This document shows, in pieces, positions 14,244-23,311 of a stretch of 25,665 nt of DNA (the first letter of the stretch is position 1; each line of letters starts with the position of its first letter). The notes under the pieces were generated by a model that saw nothing but the letters and a program-made list of their open reading frames with translations, had not been told where the DNA came from and did no database searches. Source of the DNA: Minisyncoccota bacterium (lineage in GTDB: Bacteria; Verrucomicrobiota; Lentisphaeria; Oligosphaerales; MVZH01); assembly GCA_021734725.1 (NCBI GenBank), contig JAIPIM010000011.1, forward strand, positions 1 through 25,665, read 5' to 3'. Made by a program: the position numbers and the translations under genes.

Positions 14244-16676
14244 TCACGGTCGCGAGGTGGCGTCTCGCGAAAACGGTTTTGACGGGACGTTCAACGCCTC
14301 CATGAATGAAGTCAGGAAATGAATGCCGAGAAGAATGTCAATGCTGTCGTGCGGGCCAAATTCTTCGTGCGGCCAATAGGTATGAAGCAGGTCCACATAC
14401 CAGAATCCAATGGTCAACCGCTCGGCGTCGTATCCACCCGCGACTGGCGAGGCCAAACTGCGTTTGAGCACATGTGCAATGTCGTGCAAAAGAGCAGCGG
14501 CATCGTCGTATCGGCCACGTTCGTAAGCATCCTCCAAGTCATGCGCCCGGCGTGTTACGTCCCGGCAGAGTTCGGGATGTTGCTTTCCAAAAGCGCCGCG
14601 TATCTTTCTAAGAGAATTATCGACACGGCGCGTTACCCCGCTTCCGGTCGATTCCTGCTCCTGCATAAGCAGTCGATAGAAACGCTCGCGCCCTCCCAAT
14701 AGGTCACCTACCGCAACGGCAAGAGAACGCTGTAACACGGGGTTGCGCGTTTTTTTCATGCGTGGCAAGATATCGTAGACAGCCGCCATCTCGCCCAAAC
14801 GACCGAGGGCTTCACTGGACGCGGTCACCAGCTTTGCATCATTACTTCCGCGTAGCATGCCTAGCAATGATTCGCGCGCCCGGGGGTCCCCTATCTCGCC
14901 CAATGTCCGTGCGCTCTCTGCTTTTGTCTCCCGGTCTTCACTATCCAATTGCCGCAACAGTACATCGACGGTTTCGGCGGATTTGCATTCGCGCAACGCT
15001 CGCGCGATTTGCGGACCCAAGTCCGACTCCGGATTCTCCAAACGTCGTACCAACGCGTCAACGGCTTCCGGGGTCCCCAGTCGTGCAAGCGCCACAGTGG
15101 CCTCTTCGCGAACCTCCGCGGCAGGATCGTCCAGCTTTTCAATCAGGTCGGACACGGCGAACACGGCGCCTTTCTCCCCAATTCTGCGCACGGCATCGGC
15201 ACGCTTTCGACTGGTCGCCGTCGCACTGACACTGAGGATGTTCTGTATGACGCTCACCGTGCGCAAGGGATTGGCAATCAGCAGCCGAACCGATATGTCT
15301 CCCGTACGTTTCCGTACGCGCATCAGAAGCGGAAGCGTTACCACCCAAATCACGACCACCTGGATGAGGACGAGCACGTGAAAAAAGGAGATGGCGGTGC
15401 CGGTGGGTAAAGCCCCTGAAAACGGGTGGACTTCCACGTAATCCATGACACGCCCCCCCAGCACGGGCCCGAGCGCCCCAAGCAACCCGACACATGTCCA
15501 GTGAACGGCCATTGCTATCGTGCGACCTTCTTTCGGCACAACCGCCGCGCTCAAACTGAAATGGGAAAGAGCCACTCCATGGTAGCAGGCGCCGGCAAAC
15601 AGGTTCACGATGGCCAGCAGAAAGATGGGCTGCGGTACGGATAACGAACCGAGGGAGGGAAGCGAAACCGTCACTGACAGGTCACGCACAAAAAACCATA
15701 CGGCGCCGAACAACGGCGTAATCAGCAGCATAACCCCGCCGAACGCACGGGCGCCAACCATATCGAGCACGCGCCCCCATCCGATTCCGGACAGGGCCGC
15801 ACCGAGACTGGCCGCAATGGTAATCGCCGCCAAATGAGAATACTCCACACCGAAGTGCCGTTTCAAGTAGATCATGCCAAACGAGCCGACCACACCTAAG
15901 GCAAATGTCCACGATCCAAATGCCACTGTCAACCAGAGAAAATCGGGATCTTTAAACGGGCCCAATGCCCGGCTGAGGAGAGACAGACGCACAGCCGACC
16001 GTTCCGGTCGCGGTTCCGGCACCCAAAGATGGATCACAATGTCTACTGTACCTGCCAGCGCAGCGAGCGCAAAAACCAGGCTGAAACCGACAAACGATCC
16101 TCCCGGTGTGCCCGGTTCGGGAAATCGGTCGAGCAGCCATCCGGTCACCGCAACGGCCAGCAAGTAGGCCACCATGGTCATACTCTGTCGCACCCCCCAG
16201 AACCGCCCGCGCGTCCTTTCAGGCACGAAATCGGCCATCCAGCTGAACCAGGGCGCCGTGCCGGTTTGAGCCAACAGAGAACTGACCGCAACCACCCCCA
16301 ACATCCCCCAGATCATGACAGAATTACGCCCGGCGAACAAAAATGGAAGCACAGCCGGAATAAACCACAGCATCCGCTGTGTCATAACGCATGTCGCCCA
16401 AAACGGCTTGCGGGCGGGCAGACGGTCCGCCACAAAGGCAGCCGGGATCTGCATGAACATGGCCACCTGCTGGATCGTCACAACCAGACCGACAACCACG
16501 CCGCTGGCCCCAAGCTCCTCCATGAACATGGTGGAGGCAATCCCCATGGCACCCGCGACCCACACCATGCCGAACGCACCAGCCACAATGTTGATGCGCA
16601 AACCCCGCTCAACCGCCCGGCGGGTAATACGACGTCCGTCAGTGGCTATCAAATCGTTGGTGACAGGTCCGGACAT
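14244..16676 (-). CDS. MFS transporter fused to a cytoplasmic HEAT-repeat domain
   Basis: An 810-residue protein. Residues about 25-470 hold a Major Facilitator with around 12 hydrophobic segments and the loop motif ADRLPARKPFW (2-3 loop, motif-A-like), plus PERTRGRFWGVRQS. From about 490 to 660 come at least five HEAT/PBS-lyase-type helical repeats (ADAVRRIGEKGA, AAEVREEATVALARLG, TKAESARTLGEIGDPRARE, KLVTASSEALGRLG). A helical tail of about 150 residues follows. The HEAT region should lie in the cytoplasm and bind a partner protein. The substrate is unknown. ATG 16676 is preferred to TTG 16679; GGACGG lies 5 nt before the TTG. It starts 15 nt after the tsaD stop, so it belongs to the glycyl-tRNA synthetase operon, an unexpected place for a sugar-type transporter. 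Confidence 0.85.
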   Translation of the reverse strand: MSGPVTNDLIATDGRRITRRAVERGLRINIVAGAFGMVWVAGAMGIASTMFMEELGASGVVVGLVVTIQQVAMFMQIPAAFVADRLPARKPFWATCVMTQRMLWFIPAVLPFLFAGRNSVMIWGMLGVVAVSSLLAQTGTAPWFSWMADFVPERTRGRFWGVRQSMTMVAYLLAVAVTGWLLDRFPEPGTPGGSFVGFSLVFALAALAGTVDIVIHLWVPEPRPERSAVRLSLLSRALGPFKDPDFLWLTVAFGSWTFALGVVGSFGMIYLKRHFGVEYSHLAAITIAASLGAALSGIGWGRVLDMVGARAFGGVMLLITPLFGAVWFFVRDLSVTVSLPSLGSLSVPQPIFLLAIVNLFAGACYHGVALSHFSLSAAVVPKEGRTIAMAVHWTCVGLLGALGPVLGGRVMDYVEVHPFSGALPTGTAISFFHVLVLIQVVVIWVVTLPLLMRVRKRTGDISVRLLIANPLRTVSVIQNILSVSATATSRKRADAVRRIGEKGAVFAVSDLIEKLDDPAAEVREEATVALARLGTPEAVDALVRRLENPESDLGPQIARALRECKSAETVDVLLRQLDSEDRETKAESARTLGEIGDPRARESLLGMLRGSNDAKLVTASSEALGRLGEMAAVYDILPRMKKTRNPVLQRSLAVAVGDLLGGRERFYRLLMQEQESTGSGVTRRVDNSLRKIRGAFGKQHPELCRDVTRRAHDLEDAYERGRYDDAAALLHDIAHVLKRSLASPVAGGYDAERLTIGFWYVDLLHTYWPHEEFGPHDSIDILLGIHFLTSFMEALNVPSKPFSRDATSRP

Positions 16677-16691
16677 CAACGCCGTCCAGTG

Positions 16692-17819
16692 CTAAAAATC
16701 TATATCGCCGGGAAAGTCATCCTCTGCGCGATGTTTTCTGGCCTGACGAGACGGTGCCAGAGGGGTGAAAGGCACATCTTCGAGTTCTTCAGCAAGCCGG
16801 GCATTGGCTGAAATTGCATGGTCAACAATTTCACCTTGCTCCACGTAATGATACGCAAGTCCCGCGATCATCGCGGCATTGTCCGTACAAAACTTGGGCG
16901 GCGCAATCACCAGACGCCGGTCACTGGCTTCGGTCTGTTCTTTAAATCGGTCGCGCAAGCAGCTGTTACACGCCACGCCGCCACACAGAAGGATACTGCC
17001 GGCATCATGCTCATTCGCGGCCGCGACGGTCTTGCGAACCAGCACGTCCACGATCGACTCCTGATAACTGGCAATCACGTCCAGAAGTTCCTGCTTGGAC
17101 AAGTCGCGGTCCCGCACATGATACAGCAGAGAAGTCTTAATCCCGCTGAAACTGAAATTAAAACGATCTTCCGCGGCTACCGGCTTGCCGCTTTCGCCCA
17201 TGAGACCGCGGGGAAATCGTACCGCTCCAGGATCGCCGTTCTTCGCCAGACGATCAATGACCGGTCCGCCAGGGTATCCCAGATCAAGGATCTTGGCCGC
17301 CTTGTCGAACGCCTCCCCAGCCGCATCATCCAGCGTGCGTCCCAGCATCACTGTTTTTCCGTCAGCCGCCAACAGTATCAATGACGTATGCCCACCGGAA
17401 ACCACGAGAGCGACCACGGGAAACTCCCGGGGACTGTCAAGCAAATCCGGCGCTGCCATAAAACAACTGTAAACATGTCCAAGAAAATGATTTACGCCTA
17501 TCAACGGAAGGCCGCCCGCCGCCGCGAGTCCCTGGGCATAGGATAAGCCAACCAGCAGGGCAGGCACCAGGCCGGGACGATGCGTGACGGCAACGGCGTC
17601 CATATCGGCCGCCGTCAGCCCACTCTCGAGAAACGCCGTCTCCACCACTGGGCAAATGTTGCGAATGTGCTCGCGTGCCGCAAGCTCCGGCACTACCCCG
17701 CCGTAACCGGCATGCTTCTCAATCTGAGAAGCAACAATAGTCGACTTGACGACCGTCCCGTTAAACACCACGGCGGCAGCCGTCTCATCGCAACTTGTCT
17801 CGATCCCTAATACATTCAC
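16692..17819 (-). CDS. tsaD: tRNA N6-adenosine threonylcarbamoyltransferase TsaD
   Basis: A 375-residue ASKHA-fold protein beginning MNVLGIETSCDETAAAVV, the family hallmark, with the metal-binding HFLGH motif at His111 and His115 (same numbers as in E. coli), SGGHTSL at 141-147 and a C-terminal CTDNAAMIAG. With TsaB and TsaE it transfers the threonylcarbamoyl group from the TsaC product to A37 of ANN-decoding tRNAs in the cytoplasm, an essential modification. The length is normal apart from a charged tail of some 25 residues (RQARKHRAEDDFPG). The start is GTG 17819, overlapping the protease stop codon by the four bases GTGA, which indicates translational coupling. Confidence 0.96.
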   Translation of the reverse strand: MNVLGIETSCDETAAAVVFNGTVVKSTIVASQIEKHAGYGGVVPELAAREHIRNICPVVETAFLESGLTAADMDAVAVTHRPGLVPALLVGLSYAQGLAAAGGLPLIGVNHFLGHVYSCFMAAPDLLDSPREFPVVALVVSGGHTSLILLAADGKTVMLGRTLDDAAGEAFDKAAKILDLGYPGGPVIDRLAKNGDPGAVRFPRGLMGESGKPVAAEDRFNFSFSGIKTSLLYHVRDRDLSKQELLDVIASYQESIVDVLVRKTVAAANEHDAGSILLCGGVACNSCLRDRFKEQTEASDRRLVIAPPKFCTDNAAMIAGLAYHYVEQGEIVDHAISANARLAEELEDVPFTPLAPSRQARKHRAEDDFPGDIDF

Positions 17820-19075
17820 TGCGGTTTGGACGCTTTCTGAAATACTTCGTAACTCTGCAGGGTCTCAATGGCCCGCTGAAGTTGCGGATCAGCCGCCGGA
17901 TCCAGTTCCGCGGAGCTCCCCACCGCCATCTGCCGCTCCACAAGTGCCTTCGCCTGTTCATTACTGAGTTTAACCACGATGTTCGGTTCAATGCCCTGCT
18001 CGTGGATAACACGCTTGCTCGGCGTGTAATACATCGCCGTAGTAAGCCGCAGAGCACTGCCGTCAGGCAGCCTGATCACATTCTGTACGGACCCCTTGCC
18101 AAACGTAGGAGTGCCCACCAAAACCGCTCGCTTATAATCCTGGAGGCACCCCGCAACAATCTCGGCGGCGCTGGCACTGCCATGATTCACAAGACACACA
18201 ACCGGGGGATTGAGGAACTTCGGGCCGTTGTCGGTAAGATATTCCTGCCGTTGCGAAGGCTGACGTCCTTCGGTAAAAACCACAAGCTTATCCGGCTTGA
18301 GGAATTGACTGCATACATCCACGGCACTGGTAAGTAAACCGCCGGGATTATTGCGCAGATCGAGGATGAGCGCCTTTGCGCCCTCCTTGTTCAAAGTCGC
18401 CAGAGCGGCCTCCAACTTACCCGTCGTCCCTTCATCGAACTGCACGATTCGGACATACCCGATAGTTTCCGCCACGATCTGAGTCCCCTTGACACTCGGC
18501 ACTTCAATAACCGCCCGCTCAACCGTTAATTCTTTGGTCTCCTCCGTGTCGGGACGATAAATCGTGAGCGACACACTGGTGCCGGGCTCCCCTTTCAGTT
18601 TTTGCACCGCCTCACTCAACTTGGCATCCGTCACTTCCTGCCCGTTGATCTCGATGATCTGGTCACCCGCCAGAATACCCGCGCGACTCCCGGGGGTCCC
18701 TTCAATAGGCGCCACCACAGTCAACCGCCCGTTACGCACAGTCACAACAATACCGAGACCGCCAAACTGCCCCTCCGTGGTCTCCACCATATCGTCGAAC
18801 TCGTCCGGCCGCAGAAAACTGCTGTAAGGGTCCAGAGCACCCACCATGCCTTTCATGGCATTGTAGATGAGGGATTCGTAATCAATATCTTCAGGATCTA
18901 CATAGTCTTTCTGAATCAAATGCAGGACCCGCATCATGACATTGATCTTCTCGAGCGCCGCTTCCTCGTTGGGCCGAAGAGATTCGCTGGAGTACACCCG
19001 GTAGCCAACGGCCAGATTGACGGCCAGTGCCAGTGACGTGAGTAAGAGCAGGATATTTCTGGGTTTCATAATCAT
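17816..19075 (-). CDS. S41-family C-terminal processing protease (CtpA-type)
   Basis: A 419-residue protein with an N-terminal signal anchor (about residues 6-25) that places it in the periplasm. A helical cap is followed by a PDZ domain (about 105-180: GGLGIVV, PIEGTPGSRAGILAGDQIIEING) and the S41 catalytic domain. The Ser-Lys dyad is Ser302 in NHGSASAAEIV and Lys327 in TFGKGSVQ, 25 residues apart as in other CtpA/Prc enzymes. LRNNPGGLL (240-248) is the conserved substrate-cleft segment. The family trims or degrades periplasmic proteins from the C-terminus. ATG 19075 is chosen because GAGG lies 5 nt upstream; ATG 19069 is an alternative. It follows the glycyl-tRNA synthetase stop by 7 nt. 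Confidence 0.93.
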   Translation of the reverse strand: MIMKPRNILLLLTSLALAVNLAVGYRVYSSESLRPNEEAALEKINVMMRVLHLIQKDYVDPEDIDYESLIYNAMKGMVGALDPYSSFLRPDEFDDMVETTEGQFGGLGIVVTVRNGRLTVVAPIEGTPGSRAGILAGDQIIEINGQEVTDAKLSEAVQKLKGEPGTSVSLTIYRPDTEETKELTVERAVIEVPSVKGTQIVAETIGYVRIVQFDEGTTGKLEAALATLNKEGAKALILDLRNNPGGLLTSAVDVCSQFLKPDKLVVFTEGRQPSQRQEYLTDNGPKFLNPPVVCLVNHGSASAAEIVAGCLQDYKRAVLVGTPTFGKGSVQNVIRLPDGSALRLTTAMYYTPSKRVIHEQGIEPNIVVKLSNEQAKALVERQMAVGSSAELDPAADPQLQRAIETLQSYEVFQKASKPQ

Positions 19076-19082
19076 GATGACC

Positions 19083-20417
19083 TCAGCTGAAGATTCGATC
19101 GGCCAGGTACGAGTCGAGTGCGTCCAACCCGACGCGTTCCTGGGTCATCTCGTCGCGATCACGAACGGTTACGGCGTTGTCTTCAAGAGTCTCGAAATCC
19201 ACGGTTACGCACAATGGGGTGCCGATCTCATCCTGCCGACGGTACCGCTTGCCAATACTGCCGCCGTCGTCGTACTCCGCCCGGAAACGTTTGCGCAACT
19301 TATGGTACAGCGGCTCGGCATTTTCCGTCAGTTTCTTACTCAGCGGGAGAACCGCCACCTGCACCGGTGCGATGGCGGGTGCCAGTCTCAGCACAACCCG
19401 CACGTCCTGCTCTTTACCCTCCTTCTTGGTCTCAGCCAGATCCTCGTAATAGCCGTTGGCCAAAATGGCCAGGCACATGCGATCCAGCCCGCACGAGGTC
19501 TCGATCACGGTAGGATGGAAACGCTCGTTAGCCTCCTGATCGAAGTACTTCATGTCCTTGCCCGAATACTCTTCGTGCCGACTCAAATCGTACGTGCCGC
19601 GATGGTGAACCCCTTCCATCTCACCCCAGCCGAAGGGGAACTGAAATTCAATATCCACGGCCGCTTTGGCGTAATGAGCAAGTTGCTCGTGTTCGTGAAT
19701 ACGTAACTTGTCAGACGGGATCTTCAGTAAATCCGTATAATAACGCCAGCGCTGCTCGCGCCAATACTCAAACCATTCCATGGCATCATTGTCACGACAG
19801 AAAAATTCCATTTCCATCTGAACAAACTCACGCGAACGGAACGTGAAATACCGTGGCGTCACTTCGTTGCGGAACGCCTTGCCGACCTGGGCAATGCCAA
19901 ACGGTAGTTTCTGCCGTGAAGCAATCCGGACAAGATCGAAATCAACGAAGATGGGCTGGCAAGTCTCGGCTCGCAGATAGGCGGCATGTTCTTCGTCGAA
20001 GATCGGCCCGACATATGTCTTCATCATCAGGTTGAATTCGCGCGGCGCCGTCAGGTTTCGAGAGCCACAATCCGGACAGACCTCAGGATCCTCCATCTGG
20101 TCCAAGCGATGCCGATGCTTGCAGTCGGTGCAGTCAACCATCAAATCAAAGAACTTCTCGATATGCCCTGAAGCACGCCAGACCTCCGGATGGCAGATAA
20201 CACTGGAGTCGAGCCCGACAACATTGTCCCGATCCTCCACTATTTCACTCCACCAGAGTTGCTCGACCGCTCGACGCAGGGTCACACCGTAAGGGCCGTA
20301 ATCCCAGAACCCGTTGATGCCCCCGTAAATCTCCGAACTCTGGAACACAAACCCTCGTCGCTTGCACAGCGACACCAGTTTCTCCATCGTCGTCTGTTCT
20401 GTCGCGGTCTGAACCAT
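19083..20417 (-). CDS. glyS: Glycyl-tRNA synthetase, single-chain class II (dimeric type)
   Basis: A 444-residue enzyme of the alpha-2 type rather than the bacterial alpha-2/beta-2 type. Recognisable parts are the N-terminal SSEIYGGINGFWDYGPYG (motif 1 region), a zinc-knuckle-like insertion CTDCKH...CPDCGS (paired CxxC), class II motif 2 FRNEVTPRYFTFRSREFVQMEMEFF, the glycine-specific VIETSCGLDR and motif 3 GLDRMCLAI, and a C-terminal anticodon-binding domain. It charges tRNA-Gly with glycine in the cytoplasm. ATG 20417 is preferred to the upstream TTG 20444 because GTGAGG lies 5 nt before it. It heads the apparent operon glyS-ctpA-tsaD-MFS/HEAT. Confidence 0.95.
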   Translation of the reverse strand: MVQTATEQTTMEKLVSLCKRRGFVFQSSEIYGGINGFWDYGPYGVTLRRAVEQLWWSEIVEDRDNVVGLDSSVICHPEVWRASGHIEKFFDLMVDCTDCKHRHRLDQMEDPEVCPDCGSRNLTAPREFNLMMKTYVGPIFDEEHAAYLRAETCQPIFVDFDLVRIASRQKLPFGIAQVGKAFRNEVTPRYFTFRSREFVQMEMEFFCRDNDAMEWFEYWREQRWRYYTDLLKIPSDKLRIHEHEQLAHYAKAAVDIEFQFPFGWGEMEGVHHRGTYDLSRHEEYSGKDMKYFDQEANERFHPTVIETSCGLDRMCLAILANGYYEDLAETKKEGKEQDVRVVLRLAPAIAPVQVAVLPLSKKLTENAEPLYHKLRKRFRAEYDDGGSIGKRYRRQDEIGTPLCVTVDFETLEDNAVTVRDRDEMTQERVGLDALDSYLADRIFS

Positions 20418-20478
20418 CGTTGCCTCACTTCTAAACGTTAGCAATCACCATGATATCCGGTTGGATAAAAAGAAGCAT

Positions 20479-20507
20479 AAGATAGCGTTCCCCAAGGGTA
20501 CCCGCAA
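20479..20507 (-). promoter_or_regulatory. Possible promoter of the glyS operon
   Basis: On the minus strand TTGCGG (20507-20502) and TATCTT (20484-20479) are separated by exactly 17 nt, about 60 nt upstream of the start codon. The -35 match is only half. The spacer contains the palindrome GGGTACCC. Confidence 0.35.
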
Positions 20508-20534
20508 CTGGGCGAAGAACACTATGCGTAAGGA

Positions 20535-20960
20535 TTAGCTGCCGGACAGATAGGCTTCGATCCGTTGAAGAAAGCTCTCAAAATCGTCGAGACGATCCTG
20601 AAGGATTGCATAGACTTGGTCCAGATCGACATCCCAGTAGAGATGGACAATCCGGTTGCGGAATTGGGCCATCAGCTGCAGTCTCGCGGTCAGATCCGAC
20701 GGTAGAATTGCCGCGTCGCCCAACAGCCTGAAGGTGTCGGCGTAGGTCGAAGGCACGCCTAACGCGTCTGCCGAACAAATGTGGGTAGCCACTTCGATAG
20801 CGGCCTCAATCGCGAGCTGAAGCGCGTGAAGCACGGCATACTGCCGTTCCCGATTACGGCGGAAGTCTTCCAAGCTTATATCGCCGAACAATTCAAGATC
20901 TTTGAGATACCTCCGGATACGCTGCTCACGTTCCCTGATAATCTCCGCATCAGCAACCAT
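20535..20960 (-). CDS. HepT-like HEPN toxin (DUF86)
   Basis: A 141-residue, all-helical protein with the HEPN signature R-X4-H-X-Y: Arg101, His106 and Tyr108 in RNRIVHLYWD. In characterised HepT toxins the Arg and His form the RNase active site and the Tyr is the residue poly-AMPylated by the partner MntA. DUF86 length is typical. Its ATG (20960-20958) shares one base with the TGA of the upstream nucleotidyltransferase gene (TGATG), so translation is coupled. The gene ends 117 nt before the glyS start, with a separate candidate promoter for glyS between them. Confidence 0.88.
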   Translation of the reverse strand: MVADAEIIREREQRIRRYLKDLELFGDISLEDFRRNRERQYAVLHALQLAIEAAIEVATHICSADALGVPSTYADTFRLLGDAAILPSDLTARLQLMAQFRNRIVHLYWDVDLDQVYAILQDRLDDFESFLQRIEAYLSGS

Positions 20961-21403
20961 CAGGTTGTCCTCTGTATCGCGCGGCGCGTACCCTTAAAAA
21001 GCATGTCGCGCATGGGTTTGAAATCCAGATAACCAGTAATCGCACGCACCTCGAAAGATTCTTTCGCAGCCGGATCCATGTTGACAAGAAGACGGCCGTC
21101 GCGGATGATACGGTAGGCCAGATGACAGGGTGCTTGGGTAAGGGAAACCAGATCGACCGATCGTCCCGGAAGACACCGGCTCAATTCCGATTCCAAAGCA
21201 ACGAGAACATCGTCCGAAGTCCCAGACTCCTTCAAAAGAACCCCGATATCCACATCACTCAAAGGGCTCATCCTTTCTTGTGCGGCCGACCCGAACAGAT
21301 AGGCGCAGGCAACGTCTTCCGAGCGTCGCAAAACATCGCACAACCTCTCGCGTTGCACGACGGACAACCCCTCACCATCGTTAGACTGTAAACTGTCCAC
21401 CAT
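20960..21403 (-). CDS. MntA-like minimal nucleotidyltransferase antitoxin
   Basis: A 147-residue protein with the minimal nucleotidyltransferase signature GS-X10-DxD: Gly38-Ser39 and Asp50/Asp52 in LFGSA...LSDVDIGV, with a third acidic residue at about Asp84 (SVDLVSL). Known MntA antitoxins use ATP to add AMP units to the tyrosine of the HEPN toxin and so silence it. The antitoxin gene comes first here and overlaps the toxin by one base, which favours antitoxin made ahead of toxin. No Shine-Dalgarno is visible; the near-consensus promoter at 21410-21438 would start RNA at or next to the ATG. A GTG one codon later (21400) is an alternative start. Confidence 0.88.
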   Translation of the reverse strand: MVDSLQSNDGEGLSVVQRERLCDVLRRSEDVACAYLFGSAAQERMSPLSDVDIGVLLKESGTSDDVLVALESELSRCLPGRSVDLVSLTQAPCHLAYRIIRDGRLLVNMDPAAKESFEVRAITGYLDFKPMRDMLFKGTRRAIQRTT

Positions 21404-21409
21404 CCAATT

Positions 21410-21438
21410 ACTATAGTTCTCACCAGAAAGTCGGTCAA
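21410..21438 (-). promoter_or_regulatory. Strong promoter of the MntA-HepT operon, leaderless layout
   Basis: On the minus strand TTGACC (21438-21433) and TATAGT (21415-21410) are separated by 17 nt, 10 of 12 bases matching the consensus. Only 6 nt lie between the -10 box and the ATG at 21403, so transcription should begin at the start codon. GTAAC and GTTAC form an inverted repeat just upstream of the -35 box and could be a site for autoregulation. Confidence 0.65.
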
Positions 21439-21591
21439 CAGTAACGCTTCAGTTACCAGATCCCCGCGTTCAGGCTTGTCGAGCAGATTCCAGTTCGCAG
21501 TTTCATTCCCAGGCGATGACCCCGTGGTACGCGGAGACAGTGCTCAATTCACCATTCACGACAAAACCTTCGGGACGATCCGCCCCATCGG

Positions 21592-22902
21592 TCAGTCGTC
21601 TTTCCTGAGTTGACGCAGAAGCCGACTGGATGCGTCGACAATCCGATAGCCAGCCTCAGGGACAAACCGCGTCCAGTAAATCGGCTCGCCCGAGTACCCT
21701 CCGGAAATCACGGCCGGATAGGTGGGACAATACCCGGAATAGCCGTCGCATATACTGAAGACCGCCGTCAACGGAAACGGACTGCGACGTTTGATATCCA
21801 GGCCAAACTGGCAAAACAACTCCGTCGGTTGCGTGACAACGGCCGCGGGACCGATCCGGACGACGTGGATGGGCAGCTTCCCGACGGGGTTGTCGCCAAA
21901 TCGCTTCTGAAGTAACGCGGCACCGTGGGCAGAGACAATCTCGAAAGGCGGGATTTGTTCACCCGCGTCAACGTGTTCTAACACCTCCCCGGCCCACTTC
22001 AACCGCTCGGCGGACGGCAGGCGAACGGCGACCTCAATGTCTTCGTACACATGCTCAATGGATACTTGTTCAAGCGGCGCGGTTTCATAAATCAATCTCA
22101 ATGTTTCTCCGGCCAAAGGCAGTGCACAGCGTCCCAGCTTCATCTCCTTGTCCATGCCGATTCCATGCCCGTCCAACGTATCCTGACCGATGTCGCCAAA
22201 GGCGCCGTTAAAAAACAGGACGGGAATATCGCCTACCGCATCTCGAATCAGCTTTCTCGCCAGCCCCGGATAGTCGGCGGAATAGAAGTCGGCGCCGTAG
22301 AAAGTACAGGGGTGCGCGGTATTCTGATGCAGTACGGCCGTGACTCGGTTGTCGTCGTCGACGGCGTAGATCACCAACTGTTCATGGTCTTCCGGCCCCT
22401 CCAGTCCGGTGAAGTCGTGGCCGTCTGAGTTAGGCCCCATTTGGTGGCTGCCGTCACTCCAGCAGGTTCGCCGATTATAGCCGATCTTGGCATGCCCGCC
22501 GGCCACCCCGATCCTCGCTGGCTTCAGCGAATTCATGGTGTGTCCCGCGAGGACGGTCAAGCTTTCCTTGAGTTTGGCGAGATACGCGGAATCCACGGGT
22601 TTCACGTAGTTCGAGGGGATGACCGACGGACCGCCCGTGTGGGTTGCGCCAATGATGATGGCCCGCGGATCCAGTCCCGATGCTTTGGCCATGGACTCCC
22701 TAGCATCCTGCGTAAACTCCGGCTCCAGCCCACCCAGGTCGCAACTCACAAACATCACCGCGGTGTTGTCGTCGACGAGACACAAGCCACCCGCTTCCAG
22801 TTCGTCGCGGATGTACTTGGCCTTGCCCCCTACAGTCGCCCCCTGAATGTCCGTTCCCAGTTCATTCGTGATGATGGTCGACGCACTGCCGGCTTGCAAC
22901 AT
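21592..22902 (-). CDS. Neutral/alkaline ceramidase-like protein, cytoplasmic
   Basis: A 436-residue protein resembling the N-terminal domain of neutral ceramidases: ATHTGGPSVIP (His88), NTAHPCTFYG (His197), FFNGAFGDIGQD, and a C-terminal FSICDGYSGYCPT. Neutral ceramidases bind zinc through histidines in a THTHSGP motif; here the second His is replaced by Gly (THTGGP). The metal site therefore differs, and amidase activity on ceramide is not assured. There is no signal peptide, unlike secreted ceramidases. Relatives of this kind are frequent in PVC bacteria and their substrates are mostly unknown. The ATG at 22902 is preceded by AAGGA at 9 nt. The gene stands alone, with non-coding DNA on both sides. 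Confidence 0.75.
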   Translation of the reverse strand: MLQAGSASTIITNELGTDIQGATVGGKAKYIRDELEAGGLCLVDDNTAVMFVSCDLGGLEPEFTQDARESMAKASGLDPRAIIIGATHTGGPSVIPSNYVKPVDSAYLAKLKESLTVLAGHTMNSLKPARIGVAGGHAKIGYNRRTCWSDGSHQMGPNSDGHDFTGLEGPEDHEQLVIYAVDDDNRVTAVLHQNTAHPCTFYGADFYSADYPGLARKLIRDAVGDIPVLFFNGAFGDIGQDTLDGHGIGMDKEMKLGRCALPLAGETLRLIYETAPLEQVSIEHVYEDIEVAVRLPSAERLKWAGEVLEHVDAGEQIPPFEIVSAHGAALLQKRFGDNPVGKLPIHVVRIGPAAVVTQPTELFCQFGLDIKRRSPFPLTAVFSICDGYSGYCPTYPAVISGGYSGEPIYWTRFVPEAGYRIVDASSRLLRQLRKDD

Positions 22903-23311
22903 GTTTCAAATTCCTTATCCTGTAGTGTTCATCCATAAAAGACTTTACAATGCCAACTTGATAAGTACATGTCATGGACTATTAACAACAGGTCCAGGAT
23001 TATTATGCAGACTATTTGGAAGGGCTCGATTTCTAGCGAGAGCCCGCCCAGATTCAGACTTCCTTACCTAAAGGAAAATTCAACGTGTCGTGGTACCGCG
23101 ACCATTTTCCGTCTGAATGCCTTGTTTGAGCACAAGAGATCAAGATATCTGAGATTGGAATTATCCTCAGGAACATGCCGTTCAGGACGGTGCCGGGCAC
23201 AGACTGCCCGACGGCCTCGGAGCGCTGGGCAGAGTTCTCGTTGACGCGGGTCGGCTAGTACTTAGTTGGAATAATTCGCGTACTATGACGTGAGCTATTT
23301 CGGATGCTCAG

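Noticed and set aside
16029..16811. Plus-strand open frame (260 codons) opposite the MFS gene
   Set aside because: The translation is His/Arg/Pro-rich low-complexity sequence typical of the antisense of a membrane protein.
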